From Holtermannia corniformis (lineage: Eukaryota > Basidiomycota > Tremellomycetes > Holtermanniales), in the NCBI GenBank assembly GCA_001599935.1, contig BCIJ01000004.1, forward strand, positions 229,307-293,306: DNA of 64,000 bases, written 5' to 3'. Position numbers and translations under genes: made by a program. Below the pieces are notes generated by a model. It saw only the letters and a program-made list of their open reading frames with translations, did no database searches and was not told where the DNA came from. This document shows positions 11,427-20,277 of the stretch, one piece after another; positions within the stretch are counted from its first letter, which is position 1; every line of letters begins with the position of its first letter.

Positions 11427-11727
11427 GAGCCAAAGACGGTCGAGCGGCTAACGTGCGCCCACGTGGTCAACTTTTGGTCGTCCTAAACGTCATTGTCACG
11501 TCATTTACGAATCGAGCTGGGTGTTTGGTGATCGGTCGTTTGATAAGATTCGCCACCCGAGACCGAGGGTGTTGAACGCGACGTCAGGCGTGAATGGGAC
11601 GACTCGACGACGATCGCAGGCGGCAGCGGCCGTCGACATCCAACTCGCATCCCACAGGACGCCCTAGTCAGTCATCGTCACCAGCACACTCAAACAGACC
11701 CCGCGCGCGCCGAGAATAGCCACCGCA
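11427..11727. promoter_or_regulatory. Divergent promoter with a CACGTG site
   Basis: This 300-bp region separates two divergent genes. It contains a CACGTG E-box at 11460-11465, within 40 bp of the hydrolase start. No TATA box is obvious. Confidence 0.4.
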
Positions 11728-12600
11728 ATGGCATCCACAAGCACCGATCCGACCGCAACCAGCGCTTCAACATCCCCAGCAGCGACTTCCAATGGCACTG
11801 GGTATAGCCAGAGTCCCACTGGCTTCTACCGTAATGTCCGTTGCTGCCTTTGTCACGATCACGACCATGATGGCATCGAGCTGACACATGCACCTCACTG
11901 CAGCTGTTCTATATACTCATCGGCCTTCTGGGCGTCTTCATCATCGCATCCCTCCTGTCACTGACACGCGCACGGAGGCGTAGACGGCGGATCATAACAG
12001 AGGTCAGTGCTGTCGTCGGTCTAGACTCCAGAAGCTGATCGGACCCATCAGGCGAATCGCCTCGGTCTCATGGTCCCAGGGATCCCGGGCTACGTCTCTC
12101 TCGAGCACCGTCGGCACAGACCATGGACACGCGCAGACGGTACGATGCAGCTACCAGACTGGTGGGACGTGCACGACGTCAAGTCTGCCGAGCCCCTCGC
12201 CAGCACCTCCATCCCACTCGCCACACCAGATCTCGTACGTAGACGACCCCTCCTTCCCCTCAGACGCACTCACACCTCGCAGCGCCCAATCTCTCTCGTC
12301 CCAGTTCTCCCACCCGCGCCCAAACCACTCCCAATCCCGACATCTGACCTGCCCTACTTTCCAAACAACCTAGCGTACCGCGCCGAATCTCTCGGCGCAC
12401 CGCCAGCGATCCCTACGAATCTGGACCAACTCATCGGTCGCAAGGTCGATGTCGGCGTCTTGGTCCGAATGCCGATCCCTGCCCGAGCGCCGGCGGTAGA
12501 GGAGAGCGAAGAGGTCTTGAGAGAATGGGAGGGCGTCGAGGTTGGTGTTTTGGCTGTCAGGGTCGCGAGTGGCGCAGGGTGGGGGCATGATCGGGCGTGA
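11728..12600 (+). CDS. Single-pass membrane protein of unknown function
   Basis: The ATG is at 11728. An N-terminal Ser/Thr-rich segment (about 35 aa, MASTSTDPTATSAS) is followed across an intron (about 11831-11913) by one transmembrane helix, LFYILIGLLGVFIIASLLSL, and a strongly basic stop-transfer stretch (RARRRRRI). A second intron (about 12001-12050) leads to the cytosolic tail: GLMVPGIPGYVSLEH, LPDWWDVHDV and Pro-rich sequence. The last exon is open to a TGA at 12600. The topology suggests a type III/I protein with a short exposed N-terminus. Proteins of this layout occur in basidiomycetes without known function. The intron positions look sound; the function is unassigned. Confidence 0.65.
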
Positions 12601-12799
12601 GCGTGTGGGCTTGGTTGAATGCGTCGTTTGTATTTGGTTGTATTGGCTTACTAGCATTTGGGGGGAATGCATCTTCTGCGATGCACTGTCCTTTGTACGT
12701 CTCTTGCTCGTGCGCCCGGATAGAAAGACCGTTGCGCCAAGACATAGAAGCAATCCAACCAATGCAAGCTCGCAAATGTCAGTGATGCATCGCCAGCAG

Positions 12800-13021
12800 C
12801 TACTTTGCTTGCGTATCCTTGGACGTCTCTACCGCCCCCCTCGTGGTTTTGATCCACGACGACGTCACCTTGGTAGAGCAATCCTGCACAGGGATCTCAA
12901 CGCCCATGAACTCAGTCATGATCGGGACGCAGCTGGTCCTGTACGTATCTACGCGTCGAAGCACGGTATCGGACGGAGAAGCGGCAGTGGTGTTGTTGGT
13001 GCTAGAGCCTGTAGACGACAT
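12800..13021 (-). CDS. Small orphan protein, C-X15-DC family member 1
   Basis: An ATG-started frame of 73 aa. A Ser/Thr/Asn-rich N-terminus (MSSTGSSTNNTTAAS) is followed by the family core: SCVPIM, thirteen residues after CVP, then QDC. The tail is polar and ends in lysine. C to D-C spacing is exactly that of members 2, 3 and 4. There is no signal peptide and no membrane segment. It belongs to the minus-strand cluster at 12.8-17.0 kb. Real expression is inferred only from conservation between the copies. Confidence 0.6.
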   Translation of the reverse strand: MSSTGSSTNNTTAASPSDTVLRRVDTYRTSCVPIMTEFMGVEIPVQDCSTKVTSSWIKTTRGAVETSKDTQAK

Positions 13022-13461
13022 GGTGGCGCTATGTAGAGTACGAATCTGCGCCCGAACGCTCTCGTTATGTATGCAGCGCCGGCTGGTCGGGCGTTACGGC
13101 TCGCTCGGCAGATGTCACCCTTTGTCGTGGCCAGATTCTGGTTTCTAAACCCGTCTGATGACGGAGTCCAGCGCCGACTCGGCTGCGGCATCACAGTTAC
13201 TCTAGCGGCGCTTCGGCATCCGGACTTGGTACGCTGTGTGTTGGACTACTCGATCCGGCGCCGGCGCCGAAGCTGGAGCTGGGTTTAGCGCTGATATCCG
13301 TTTCATTACTAGTCATAGCCCTTGGCTGGTGACGGCGATTCGCGTAGCTCTCATGCGACCACGAGACAGTATACTGCGTACAAGTAGACTCAACCCGCGA
13401 AACAGGTAGCTAACGCTGGCTCATGAGACGAATGGCATCAAAGCGCGCGACTAGGTTTAAG
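13022..13461. other. Spacer between family members 1 and 2
   Basis: I see no conserved gene in these 440 bp. The stretch includes the upstream region of member 1 and a (GC)-rich block near 13255-13270. Confidence 0.3.
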
Positions 13462-13647
13462 CTACTTGGACTGGGTATCAGTCGTCGACGTCGACGTCGA
13501 CGTCGACGGCGCTTCCACGCGGACGGTCTGGTTAAAGCAATCCGATATGATCCAATCACAATCACCGACTGAGACCATGCGCGGGATACAGGTCGTGATG
13601 GTTTTAGTTGTAGTGTTCGGTTCGGGTTGAGGGCCAGTGGATGACAT
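13462..13647 (-). CDS. Small orphan protein, C-X15-DC family member 2
   Basis: A 61-aa product from an ATG at 13647 (MSSTGPQPEPNTTTKT). Its core reads CIPRMVSVGDCDWIISDC: the first cysteine, IPR, then D-C at the fixed distance. The C-terminus is a Ser/Thr run encoded by a (GTCGAC)n tract at about 13485-13508 and ends DTQSK, like member 1 (DTQAK). An in-frame GTG further upstream is not used because MSST aligns with members 1 and 3. A TATAAA lies 54 bp before the ATG. Confidence 0.68.
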   Translation of the reverse strand: MSSTGPQPEPNTTTKTITTCIPRMVSVGDCDWIISDCFNQTVRVEAPSTSTSTSTTDTQSK

Positions 13648-14875
13648 TTTGCGCAGTGATGTAAAGCTGTGGACTGTCAAGTAGATCACCACCCGAACTC
13701 TTTATACATTCAGCGACAGTGACCACCTTTGCACTCGGCCGGCTTTCCCAGACCTTGATAGGCAGCTTGGCTGCTGGCTGAATTGACAAACCTCGATTTT
13801 GGCGCTGCGACAAAGCAGGGCTCCAGTCGGACGTTCGAAGCTGTCGATGTTCAAGCGCCGTCCCGGCATAGATGCCGACAAGGAGTTTCGTCCCCGCACG
13901 CAAAGGATCTGCGCTGTTGCGGACGGCGGAAACTCTGTGTGTGTCAAGCAAGCACTGTAGCCTATCTGATCGCCCGTCGAGTGTCGAAGCCCTTCTTCCC
14001 CTCGTTCAACTGCTGCTGTACAGATTGACCTCACGATCTTGGCGTCGACCATGCGTATGGCTTGAGAGTACTTGCGATACGTGTAGCGCAGACGGCATTG
14101 TTGCCCATAACTTAATGGAGACGGAGGCGGGGGGATGATCATAGCGTCTGCAGGGTTACAGTCAGCATTGGACTCTGGGCTCAGTGCCACAGCCCAATGA
14201 GGCTCCTGCGCCACAGCCCTCTCCGAGTCCAAGCGAGCGGTAATCGGCTGCAGGCGCTGATGCGCTTGTAGTAGCTGTTTTGGCTGCTCGGGATAGAGTT
14301 GCCGCCATGTCAAGTTAAGACACTTGCCTTCGCCTGTTCTGAAAATGTAATCGACTGCTTGATGCGAGCTTCGCACACAGCCCGCGCGCCGAAGCTCAAA
14401 TTCGGCGATAGGATTGCTCCTCCCCCTGTCATGTTTGAGCAGGCCGATTGAAAGTCATGCGGCTTGTGGGGTTAATTAGTTCTAGCGCACATGGACGATG
14501 CTGTCCGCGGAAACCTCGTTATCTACAAAGCAGCCATTCCAAGATGGCTATGTCCTTGCTGTCGATCGCCTTTGCCGGTGTCTTCGGTACAGACATGGTA
14601 CTGTACGTCGCATTGTGCCGAACGCAAGTATCACAGAGCAACACCGAACACACGAGTGATGATTCGACTTTGATATGCACCAGCGGCAAACAAGCCTCTG
14701 CTGCACAAGACCGAGAGACCGAACGGACACAATCGCGCAGGGGTGCTGAGCAGCTAGCAATATGCGGCAACTGGTAAACAGCCTGCGGCCTCTCTGACTC
14801 TGCAAGTACAGGTGTGCTTCGATCGCTCAATACATGCGCACGGTCACAGTTGCATCGGCTAGCGCGCATGGGTTA
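13648..14875. other. 1.2-kb spacer inside the small-protein cluster
   Basis: Open frames exist on both strands, including one of 224 codons on the minus strand (13702-14376). It begins with GTG, has no good splice signals and resembles no family. The stretch could hold decayed members of the cluster; I recognise none. Confidence 0.3.
13698..13707 (-). promoter_or_regulatory. TATA box of family member 2
   Basis: Minus-strand GTATAAAGAG lies about 55 bp upstream of the ATG. The same ten bases stand at 17094-17103 in front of member 6. Confidence 0.55.
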
Positions 14876-15097
14876 TCACTTCTGCTGCCCGGCTGAAATA
14901 ACGGCCTGCCACTCAGAAGGCAGTTTGCTCATTGGCACACCATTCACCCAGCAGTCTCTGGCTACCGTGTCGCCGTGCGGTAGTGAGACCAGGCGGTCCT
15001 GGCAGCTTACGACATTGACCAAGGGATCCGTAGGCGTGGAAGATTGCGATGGAGCAGTCGTACTTGAATTGGTCGTTTGTGAAGTCGTCGAAGACAT
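14876..15097 (-). CDS. Small orphan protein, C-X15-DC family member 3
   Basis: A 73-aa product from an ATG at 15097 (MSSTTSQTTNSSTT). The core is CQDRLVSLPHGDTVARDC. It has the same spacing as the other members and shares Arg, Val, Ser and Asp positions with members 2 and 4, although the P after the first Cys is replaced. A hydrophobic-aromatic segment (GVPMSKLPSEWQAVISAG) follows. The longer in-frame upstream stretch (from 15154) is taken as 5' leader because MSST matches the paralogues. A TATATAG lies 47 bp upstream. Confidence 0.62.
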   Translation of the reverse strand: MSSTTSQTTNSSTTAPSQSSTPTDPLVNVVSCQDRLVSLPHGDTVARDCWVNGVPMSKLPSEWQAVISAGQQK

Positions 15098-15630
15098 GGT
15101 CCACTGGCAGTATGATCGTTGCTTTACATGCAAAATTCTCTTGGCTATATACATACACGGGATAGACGAGCTGTAACTTCCCTTCTCCTGAATTGATCTT
15201 CCGCTTCACTTTCACGCGTGAAGATTGCTTACCGCTGGAAAGGACATCTCGCTATTGCTGCAGGATTTTTGGCAATATGCGTCCTCGGTCTCGGCGGACG
15301 CTCAACCGGGTTTGCCCACATCCTATGACACCTTTCAAATTGCATGAAATTGCAAGTCGATTGAGACAGATAAAGCAGGGGCGTGCGACTATCGGCGGTG
15401 ATATCTGAGCACAAAGGGACTTGATTGTGGCATAGCGACGGCTGTCCTTGGTTTACAGTGACCTACCATTACATTGCTCAATTGAACAATCTACTGCCGA
15501 GAGTTGAGTCCCATCATGGGTGCTGGACATTCTGTTCAGACATATGTAGCAAGGAACCGGTGTACTGAAAAAGCGCTACATGCGCTAGTGCTATCTTTAG
15601 TTGTACTGCCTCCGGGTGCCACCGAAGCTG
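15098..15630. other. Spacer between family members 3 and 4
   Basis: Apart from the TATA box above, no gene is recognised. Sequence is AT-richer around 15460-15620, which is the 3' flank of member 4. Confidence 0.3.
15145..15151 (-). promoter_or_regulatory. TATA box of family member 3
   Basis: Minus-strand TATATAG lies about 47 bp before the ATG of member 3. Confidence 0.4.
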
Positions 15631-15834
15631 TTAGCTTGATTTACGTGTTCCTTCTGAGCTCGACGACTTCGTAGGCGGTGCCGAGCAGTCCCAAGTAAAA
15701 AAATCGTAGCTACCGACGGTTATGATTCTCGGTATACACTTTTTGGTGGTGCCGGTTCCGCCCGAGGCAGACGCTGGGGAGTCGGCAATCTGTGTGGCTG
15801 TTTCCGCACTACAAGATTGAGGTTTGGAGGGCAT
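15631..15834 (-). CDS. Small orphan protein, C-X15-DC family member 4
   Basis: A 67-aa product from an ATG at 15834 (MPSKPQSCSAETATQ). The core CIPRIITVGSYDFFTWDC is the closest match to member 2: CIPR, I/M, V/I, S/T, VG and D-x3-4-DC all align. The tail is Ser-rich and basic (SSSSEGTRKSS). No signal peptide is seen. An ATATATG lies about 40 bp upstream, a weak TATA. The similarity between members 2 and 4 at protein level, in otherwise diverged DNA, is the best evidence that these frames are translated. Confidence 0.65.
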   Translation of the reverse strand: MPSKPQSCSAETATQIADSPASASGGTGTTKKCIPRIITVGSYDFFTWDCSAPPTKSSSSEGTRKSS

Positions 15835-16270
15835 GTTGATATTTTTCGTACGAGAGCAGCAGCATATGCTCACATATATGTCTGAGGCGATGACTCGTGG
15901 TGCGGCTTGCGAAGGCCGGTCGGAGACCCAAGTCCCACGAGTTACGAGTGCTATCTTTGGATCTCATCATCTCCTTTTGCCTGGCATGAGATAGAGCTGA
16001 GATACGCATGGCAGACGAGACAACAGGCGGACCTCCTCTAAGCCTAGCCTCGGCCGACCAGAATCTGATCTCAGCACTCCTGAGCACGATCACCGCTGAG
16101 GGTACAGGTCCGCACAGAATACGCGCTGTTGCCGTCGGTGTGGCATCGCAAGCCGACGATCATGGTGAGCGTTGACAGAGGTGTTTTGTCTACCCCTGTC
16201 TCTCCCGTCCGGAGCGATCTGTAGTTTGCGGCGTATTAGAATGCATCTCGGACGGCACCAGGACGCCAAA
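15835..16270. other. Spacer between family members 4 and 5
   Basis: No gene is recognised in these 435 bp on either strand. Confidence 0.3.
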
Positions 16271-16525
16271 CTACGAAGATGAGTTCGCTTGGACTTCTTC
16301 AGGGGTGACGTTGCCTTGAGTAAGGAGACTAGGATCTGCTTGGATGTACTCAAAATCGTCGTTCTGAACAACGATCTCACGGTGCTCACTTGTAGTCTGT
16401 TCCCTCCATGTCCATGGTGAATAGCTGCGTTTACGCCGGGGAACGTATGGCCGTGTGACCTTGGTTATGCATTCGCTGCTCCTGTCGGCGAGCAACGGCG
16501 TGGGCGATGTGGAATCGGTTTGCAT
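16271..16525 (-). CDS. Small hypothetical protein, possible diverged cluster member 5
   Basis: An 84-aa frame from an ATG at 16525 (MQTDSTSPTPLLAD). A Ser/Thr start is followed by one cysteine (SSECITKVTRPYVP), a basic stretch with RRKRSYSPWTW, and a long acidic tail (VVQNDDFEYIQADPS). It keeps the cluster's strand, size and C-I opening but lacks the D-C end of the signature. It may be a diverged paralogue or an unrelated small gene. Confidence 0.45.
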   Translation of the reverse strand: MQTDSTSPTPLLADRSSECITKVTRPYVPRRKRSYSPWTWREQTTSEHREIVVQNDDFEYIQADPSLLTQGNVTPEEVQANSSS

Positions 16526-16807
16526 TTGTAGAGTTGTACTGGTCTCTTTCACTTTACTCTTGGGTTACACTGGCTGCGCTTCTTGTACGAAGCCGATTGA
16601 TCCGGGTAGGGCCCGAAAATGGACACAGAACAATGGTGTGAGCGCCAATCAGGCGCGCTTCGAGATGGCGCCGTCTTCTAGGAACTGCTTTCGGACCCGA
16701 TCTTTTGCTCACACTCTCAACTCATGTGACCCAGATGGAGGTTTAGCGTAGGCAGCCGTGCTTCATTGCGTTATGGTCAACTCCATATAGTGGAGCAATA
16801 AACACGG

Positions 16808-17038
16808 CTAAGATGTTTCCTGCGTGGTGTCCTCCTTTTCCTGCCTGGTTTCCTCCCCTTCCTCCCCTGTCATGTAAAAATAGTCGTCCTCCTCTACCTG
16901 TGCGTTACCATCACTCTTCATCGCGAACGGGCTGGGCTGATCTGGACGCTTTACGTCAAACTTGCGTATGAGCATTTCCTTAGTGATTGTACCCGGGACG
17001 CACAGGTCGGTGGAAGCTTGAGATGGCTGGCTGGACAT
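16808..17038 (-). CDS. Small hypothetical protein, possible diverged cluster member 6
   Basis: A 76-aa frame from an ATG at 17038 (MSSQPSQASTDLCVP). The N-terminus and the CVP opening match member 1, but the second cysteine is missing (KEMLIRKFDVKR instead). The last 30 residues are strongly acidic (EEDDYFYMTGEEGEE). The same TATA sequence as member 2 sits 59 bp upstream. Shared start, promoter and strand suggest common descent, which sequence alone does not prove. Confidence 0.5.
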   Translation of the reverse strand: MSSQPSQASTDLCVPGTITKEMLIRKFDVKRPDQPSPFAMKSDGNAQVEEDDYFYMTGEEGEETRQEKEDTTQETS

Positions 17039-17093
17039 GATGGCTGTAAGTGAAAGTTGTATGTGAAGATATTTCGTCCTGCTGAACGCTGAT

Positions 17094-17103
17094 CTCTTTA
17101 TAC
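17094..17103 (-). promoter_or_regulatory. TATA box of cluster member 6
   Basis: Minus-strand GTATAAAGAG, identical over ten bases to the box of member 2, lies about 60 bp before the ATG at 17038. Confidence 0.55.
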
Positions 17104-17287
17104 CTCGCCGGCAGCAAGTGCGAGACGAGCGGTGCATCAACTTGCACCCAGATGCGCTCCGTCGCACTGAATCCATTGTCCCGCTTCGTTTACATGCCCG
17201 ACCTGCCCGTGGCACTTTGAAGCAACGTTTGCGTTCCGTTTCGCTCTACACCGCACTGATGTCATCGCATCGCATCCTGTCATGCCT

Positions 17288-18425
17288 TCAGGCGCCTTCG
17301 TATGCTAGCACATAAAGGAAGTAGTCGAAGCCATCTGGAGGGCCGACCTCTTTCTGCGAGTATTGCCAGCCCGGTCGGTTTACGAGATAGCTGAGGCGGC
17401 GTTAGCTCTCTTCGTAGCAGAAGGCAGCGTCGGCATACCGTTTCCGAAAATGCGGTTGACCGAAAGTGAAACTGCGGAAGTCAGCGATGGTTCGAAGTGC
17501 AACGGGCGGCGACAGACTAGATGAACTTTGAAGTAGGCGCTTTTCGCAATACTCTGAGCTGACGATGAGGTTCGGCCGGGCTTGGAATTCCGCGGACTGA
17601 CCGTAGACCCTCCGATACTTCTTTCGTGCAGGCGTCAGTGTCCTTCTGATTTGGGTTCTGCGGTGCGAATGTCAGAATCGGCGGTTGATCGGGCCGCGCA
17701 GAAAAGGCTGCCTACCCATGGATCGCCCTTCGTGGTGAGCATTGCACTAGAAGGTCGACAGTGTCAGAGCGGCCAAGCGACATCAAAAGCGTACTCCATA
17801 GTCCCTATATCGAAGCCATCAGTCGACTTGCTCTGCACGCGGCCGGTCTACACCAACCTTTGTCGACGACAAGATCAAAGTCTCCCTCTTGACACTGCAA
17901 GTCCAGGACGTCCATCTCCAGCCATCTCATCTCTGGTCTGAGCTCTTGATGCCGTGCTGTCATGTGCTGGATCAACGTCGCAGAGTACTTTGCTTGTCAG
18001 CACCGACGTCAAGCGTCTGTGCAGGACATACGTCGACATTGGTGATGAACTTGTAGCCTGCATCATACATCTACATACGTCAGTACACGCAAAGATGCGC
18101 TCCCGTCACTCACAGCTTCACCCAGGGCCGAGTTTCCGCAGCCAAGCATCAAGATCCGTGCGTCCTTGCCCAAGTCGCCGGCTAGCTGTTCAAACATGGG
18201 CAGCAGGTACTCTGGCGAGAGAAACCAGTCGAATGTGGTTGATGGCGGCTCACTGCACACGCTCAGTTTGGTCTCGTGTACACCCATGAGGACGCACTTG
18301 GTATACCGCTGCTCCCTGGCAAAGTCAGCACGTCCGGCCAAGCAAACAACACCAACACACCAGTATTCCTTCGTGCCGTACCCCTCGTTGGTAGCTGGCA
18401 GGTTCTCTTCCGCTTTCGATGGCAT
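17288..18425 (-). CDS. Class I SAM methyltransferase, METTL13/EEF1AKMT4-like
   Basis: The ATG is at 18425 (MPSKAEENLPATNEG). Short exons then give YGTKEYW, the RY pair, EPPSTTFDWFLSPEYLLP and motif I DARILMLGCGNSALGEA. Motif I binds S-adenosylmethionine. MYDAGYKFITNVD follows, with the motif II acidic residue, then a QHMTARH helix. Further on are CQEGDFDLVVDKG-like motif IV and the C-terminal SFTFGQPHFRKRY and GFDYFLYVLAYEG, ending at 17288. The layout matches the METTL13 N-domain and EEF1AKMT4 family, whose members methylate lysines or the N-terminus of eEF1A. At least five introns of about 45 nt are needed, so middle boundaries are uncertain. Confidence 0.8.
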
Positions 18426-19197
18426 CTTGCTGCCGTGATGATGATTACTTCTCAGCTCGACCAACTTTTGGTAGCAGTTTCTCCGAAGTTACTCCCGAGT
18501 ACGGTGGCCCAGGAGTCCCAGGATGGAATTCAGATTCCGTTCGCGCCGCACGTTGTTCAGCCAAATTTCAGCACACCTACAGCTCTGCAAACAGACATGC
18601 TACAGCCTCAGGAGTAGGTGCGACAGATGCGTACAGCCAATCTGAACAGATCTGTATACTGGAATCGCAATAAGACGGTCTCTAACACATACCAGAGAAG
18701 CCGAAAAAACGGCTTGGGATTTCATGTGTCAAGTCTTGCACCATGTGGTTGGTCACGTGACTCGCCCTGGGGCTAAGTCACATGATCACCGGCATGCCTA
18801 AACAGCAAAGCCAAAACTTAACTGTCCTGAAACCGTCATTAGTCCTGCGTTGCATGCCTAACTAACTTACGCAAGCGAATTGTGATGAGCTCACATTGCC
18901 TTGATACCATGCTTGGGAGACTCTTGGCCATACCATTCTGGTCTGTTTGTCAATAGCTATCATCCGCAAGCAGTAGAACAGCTTAATGTGCAATATTGAG
19001 TGAGTTGTAGCATCCTCCAATTTGGCTGGTAACTTGCCAACTTGCGCGCGCCGGCGAGCGGAATCAGAATTCATCCAGGGACTCCTGGGCCACCGTACCC
19101 GAGTCCTCCTCGCGTCGACGTTCTTCACGCCCGATAGCTCTGTAACTTGCTCAGATCGCCTGATGAGCTAGCGACACCTTCACTACACCGCCTAGGC
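18426..19197. promoter_or_regulatory. Divergent intergenic region with CACGTG site
   Basis: Between two divergent genes. It carries the palindrome GTCACGTGAC at 18752-18761 and a related TCACATGATC at about 18778-18787. No gene is recognised. Confidence 0.4.
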
Positions 19198-19927
19198 ATG
19201 AAAAGGGCCCTGCTGCATCTTCTCACTCGACGACAGTTGCACTCGTCATCTCGCTCCCTCCGCAACCTGCTCGCCAGATATGCAGCCCCTTCAGCCAAAG
19301 AGCTAGCGGCCCATTCTCGCCCCCGGCCAGCTGCTGACCCGTACGAGACGGTCGCAACGAACCCAACAGCGTCGTCGTTCCAGGATGTGCCGCCACCAGA
19401 GCAGGGTGGAACGAGGATCGCGCGGACGTTACCGGCGATGCAGCCGCTGCATGAGACTGTAGCAGACGCAGTTGCAGGCAAAAGCCAAGGAAGGGACTGG
19501 AGAGAGACCCGAGCACCGATATTAGTTCAGGGCATAAAGATCCCATCAAAGCCCATAGCACCGGGTGAAGAGGGTATGTGCGCCGGATCCGAGCTAGCTG
19601 GAGCTGACATGGATCAGATTGCTGCATGTCAGGCTGCGTGCACTGCGTCTACACGCTCTACGCAGAGGATCAAGAAGCGTATGCTGCGGCTCTGACGAGC
19701 GCCAAAAAAGCTCTTGAAGCGGCTGGCGTACCGCGTACAAAGTGGCCTCTTGAGGTCGCCGAGCATGGGCAGGGAGAGCAAGGAGATATCGAAAAGGTCG
19801 TACAGGATGTGGATCCGACGTTGAGCGCTTTCCTTGCGTGGGTACCTGAAAGTCAGAGGTTGCGTGTGCTGACGAGTGTAGATTTGAGAAGAAGCTAAAG
19901 AAGAAGCACGCTTCGTCGGCGGCGTGA
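19198..19927 (+). CDS. Mitochondrial oxidoreductase-like domain protein (OXLD1-like)
   Basis: The ATG at 19198 opens a basic presequence (MKRALLHLLTRRQLHSSSRS), a typical mitochondrial targeting peptide. A Pro-rich middle leads to the domain hallmark, which is completed across an intron at about 19576-19618: PGEEDCCMSGCVHCVY, then TLYAEDQEAYAAAL. A second 44-nt intron (GTGGGT donor) joins to FEKKLKKKHASSAA and the TGA at 19927. The CC-x3-C-x2-C arrangement is diagnostic of the oxidoreductase-like N-terminal domain. The function is not well known; a mitochondrial location is predicted. Length is about 205 aa. Confidence 0.82.
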
Positions 19928-20075
19928 GGCTATGGCCATCGCAACATGCATTCAGGACAGGAGACGACAAGCCAATTGTAGCATAGACGGACATGCAGAT
20001 CCATTAGCACAACACATATAAGCACTAGATACAGGCACCCCAAGCACAATGCTACAACCCAGGCCGAAGCCCGTG

Positions 20076-20277
20076 CTACATGATGACGCATTTACAGCCG
20101 CCGTCGTGGGCATCGTCCCCACCCGCAGCGCCAATCGGCGCCGCTGGTCGGCGAAGAGACGACGTGCGCCTTGAAGCCTTTTTCGGCTCGTCGTCGTGCC
20201 GGATCGAGAAGGAGCGGATGGAGAGATGGATGACCGTTGGGGATGCGGCGGATGAAGCGGGGAGGTTATGCGCTGGG
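20076..20277 (-). CDS. Possible C-terminal exon of a prenylated protein (CaaX end)
   Basis: From an acceptor after CTGACGCAG, the minus frame runs about 66 codons to a TAG at 20076. It ends in GGCKCVIM, a good farnesylation CaaX box with a neighbouring cysteine. The body is basic and Ser-rich (EPKKASRRTSSLRRP). The 5' exon is not identified and no GTPase motifs are visible upstream. It could be a pheromone-type precursor, the tail of a lipid-anchored protein, or a coincidence. Confidence 0.25.

Noticed and set aside
13485..13508. (GTCGAC)n tract as a possible regulatory repeat
   Set aside because: It encodes the Ser/Thr run at the C-terminus of family member 2, so coding explains it.
13702..14376. 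224-codon minus-strand frame inside the small-protein cluster
   Set aside because: It opens with GTG, has no supporting splice sites, mixes low-complexity and random composition, and resembles none of the cluster proteins.
19835..19888. 23-nt intron in the OXLD1-like gene
   Set aside because: An alternative GTGGGT donor 21 nt earlier gives a normal 44-nt intron and a better conserved FEKKLKKK end, so no ultra-short intron is needed.
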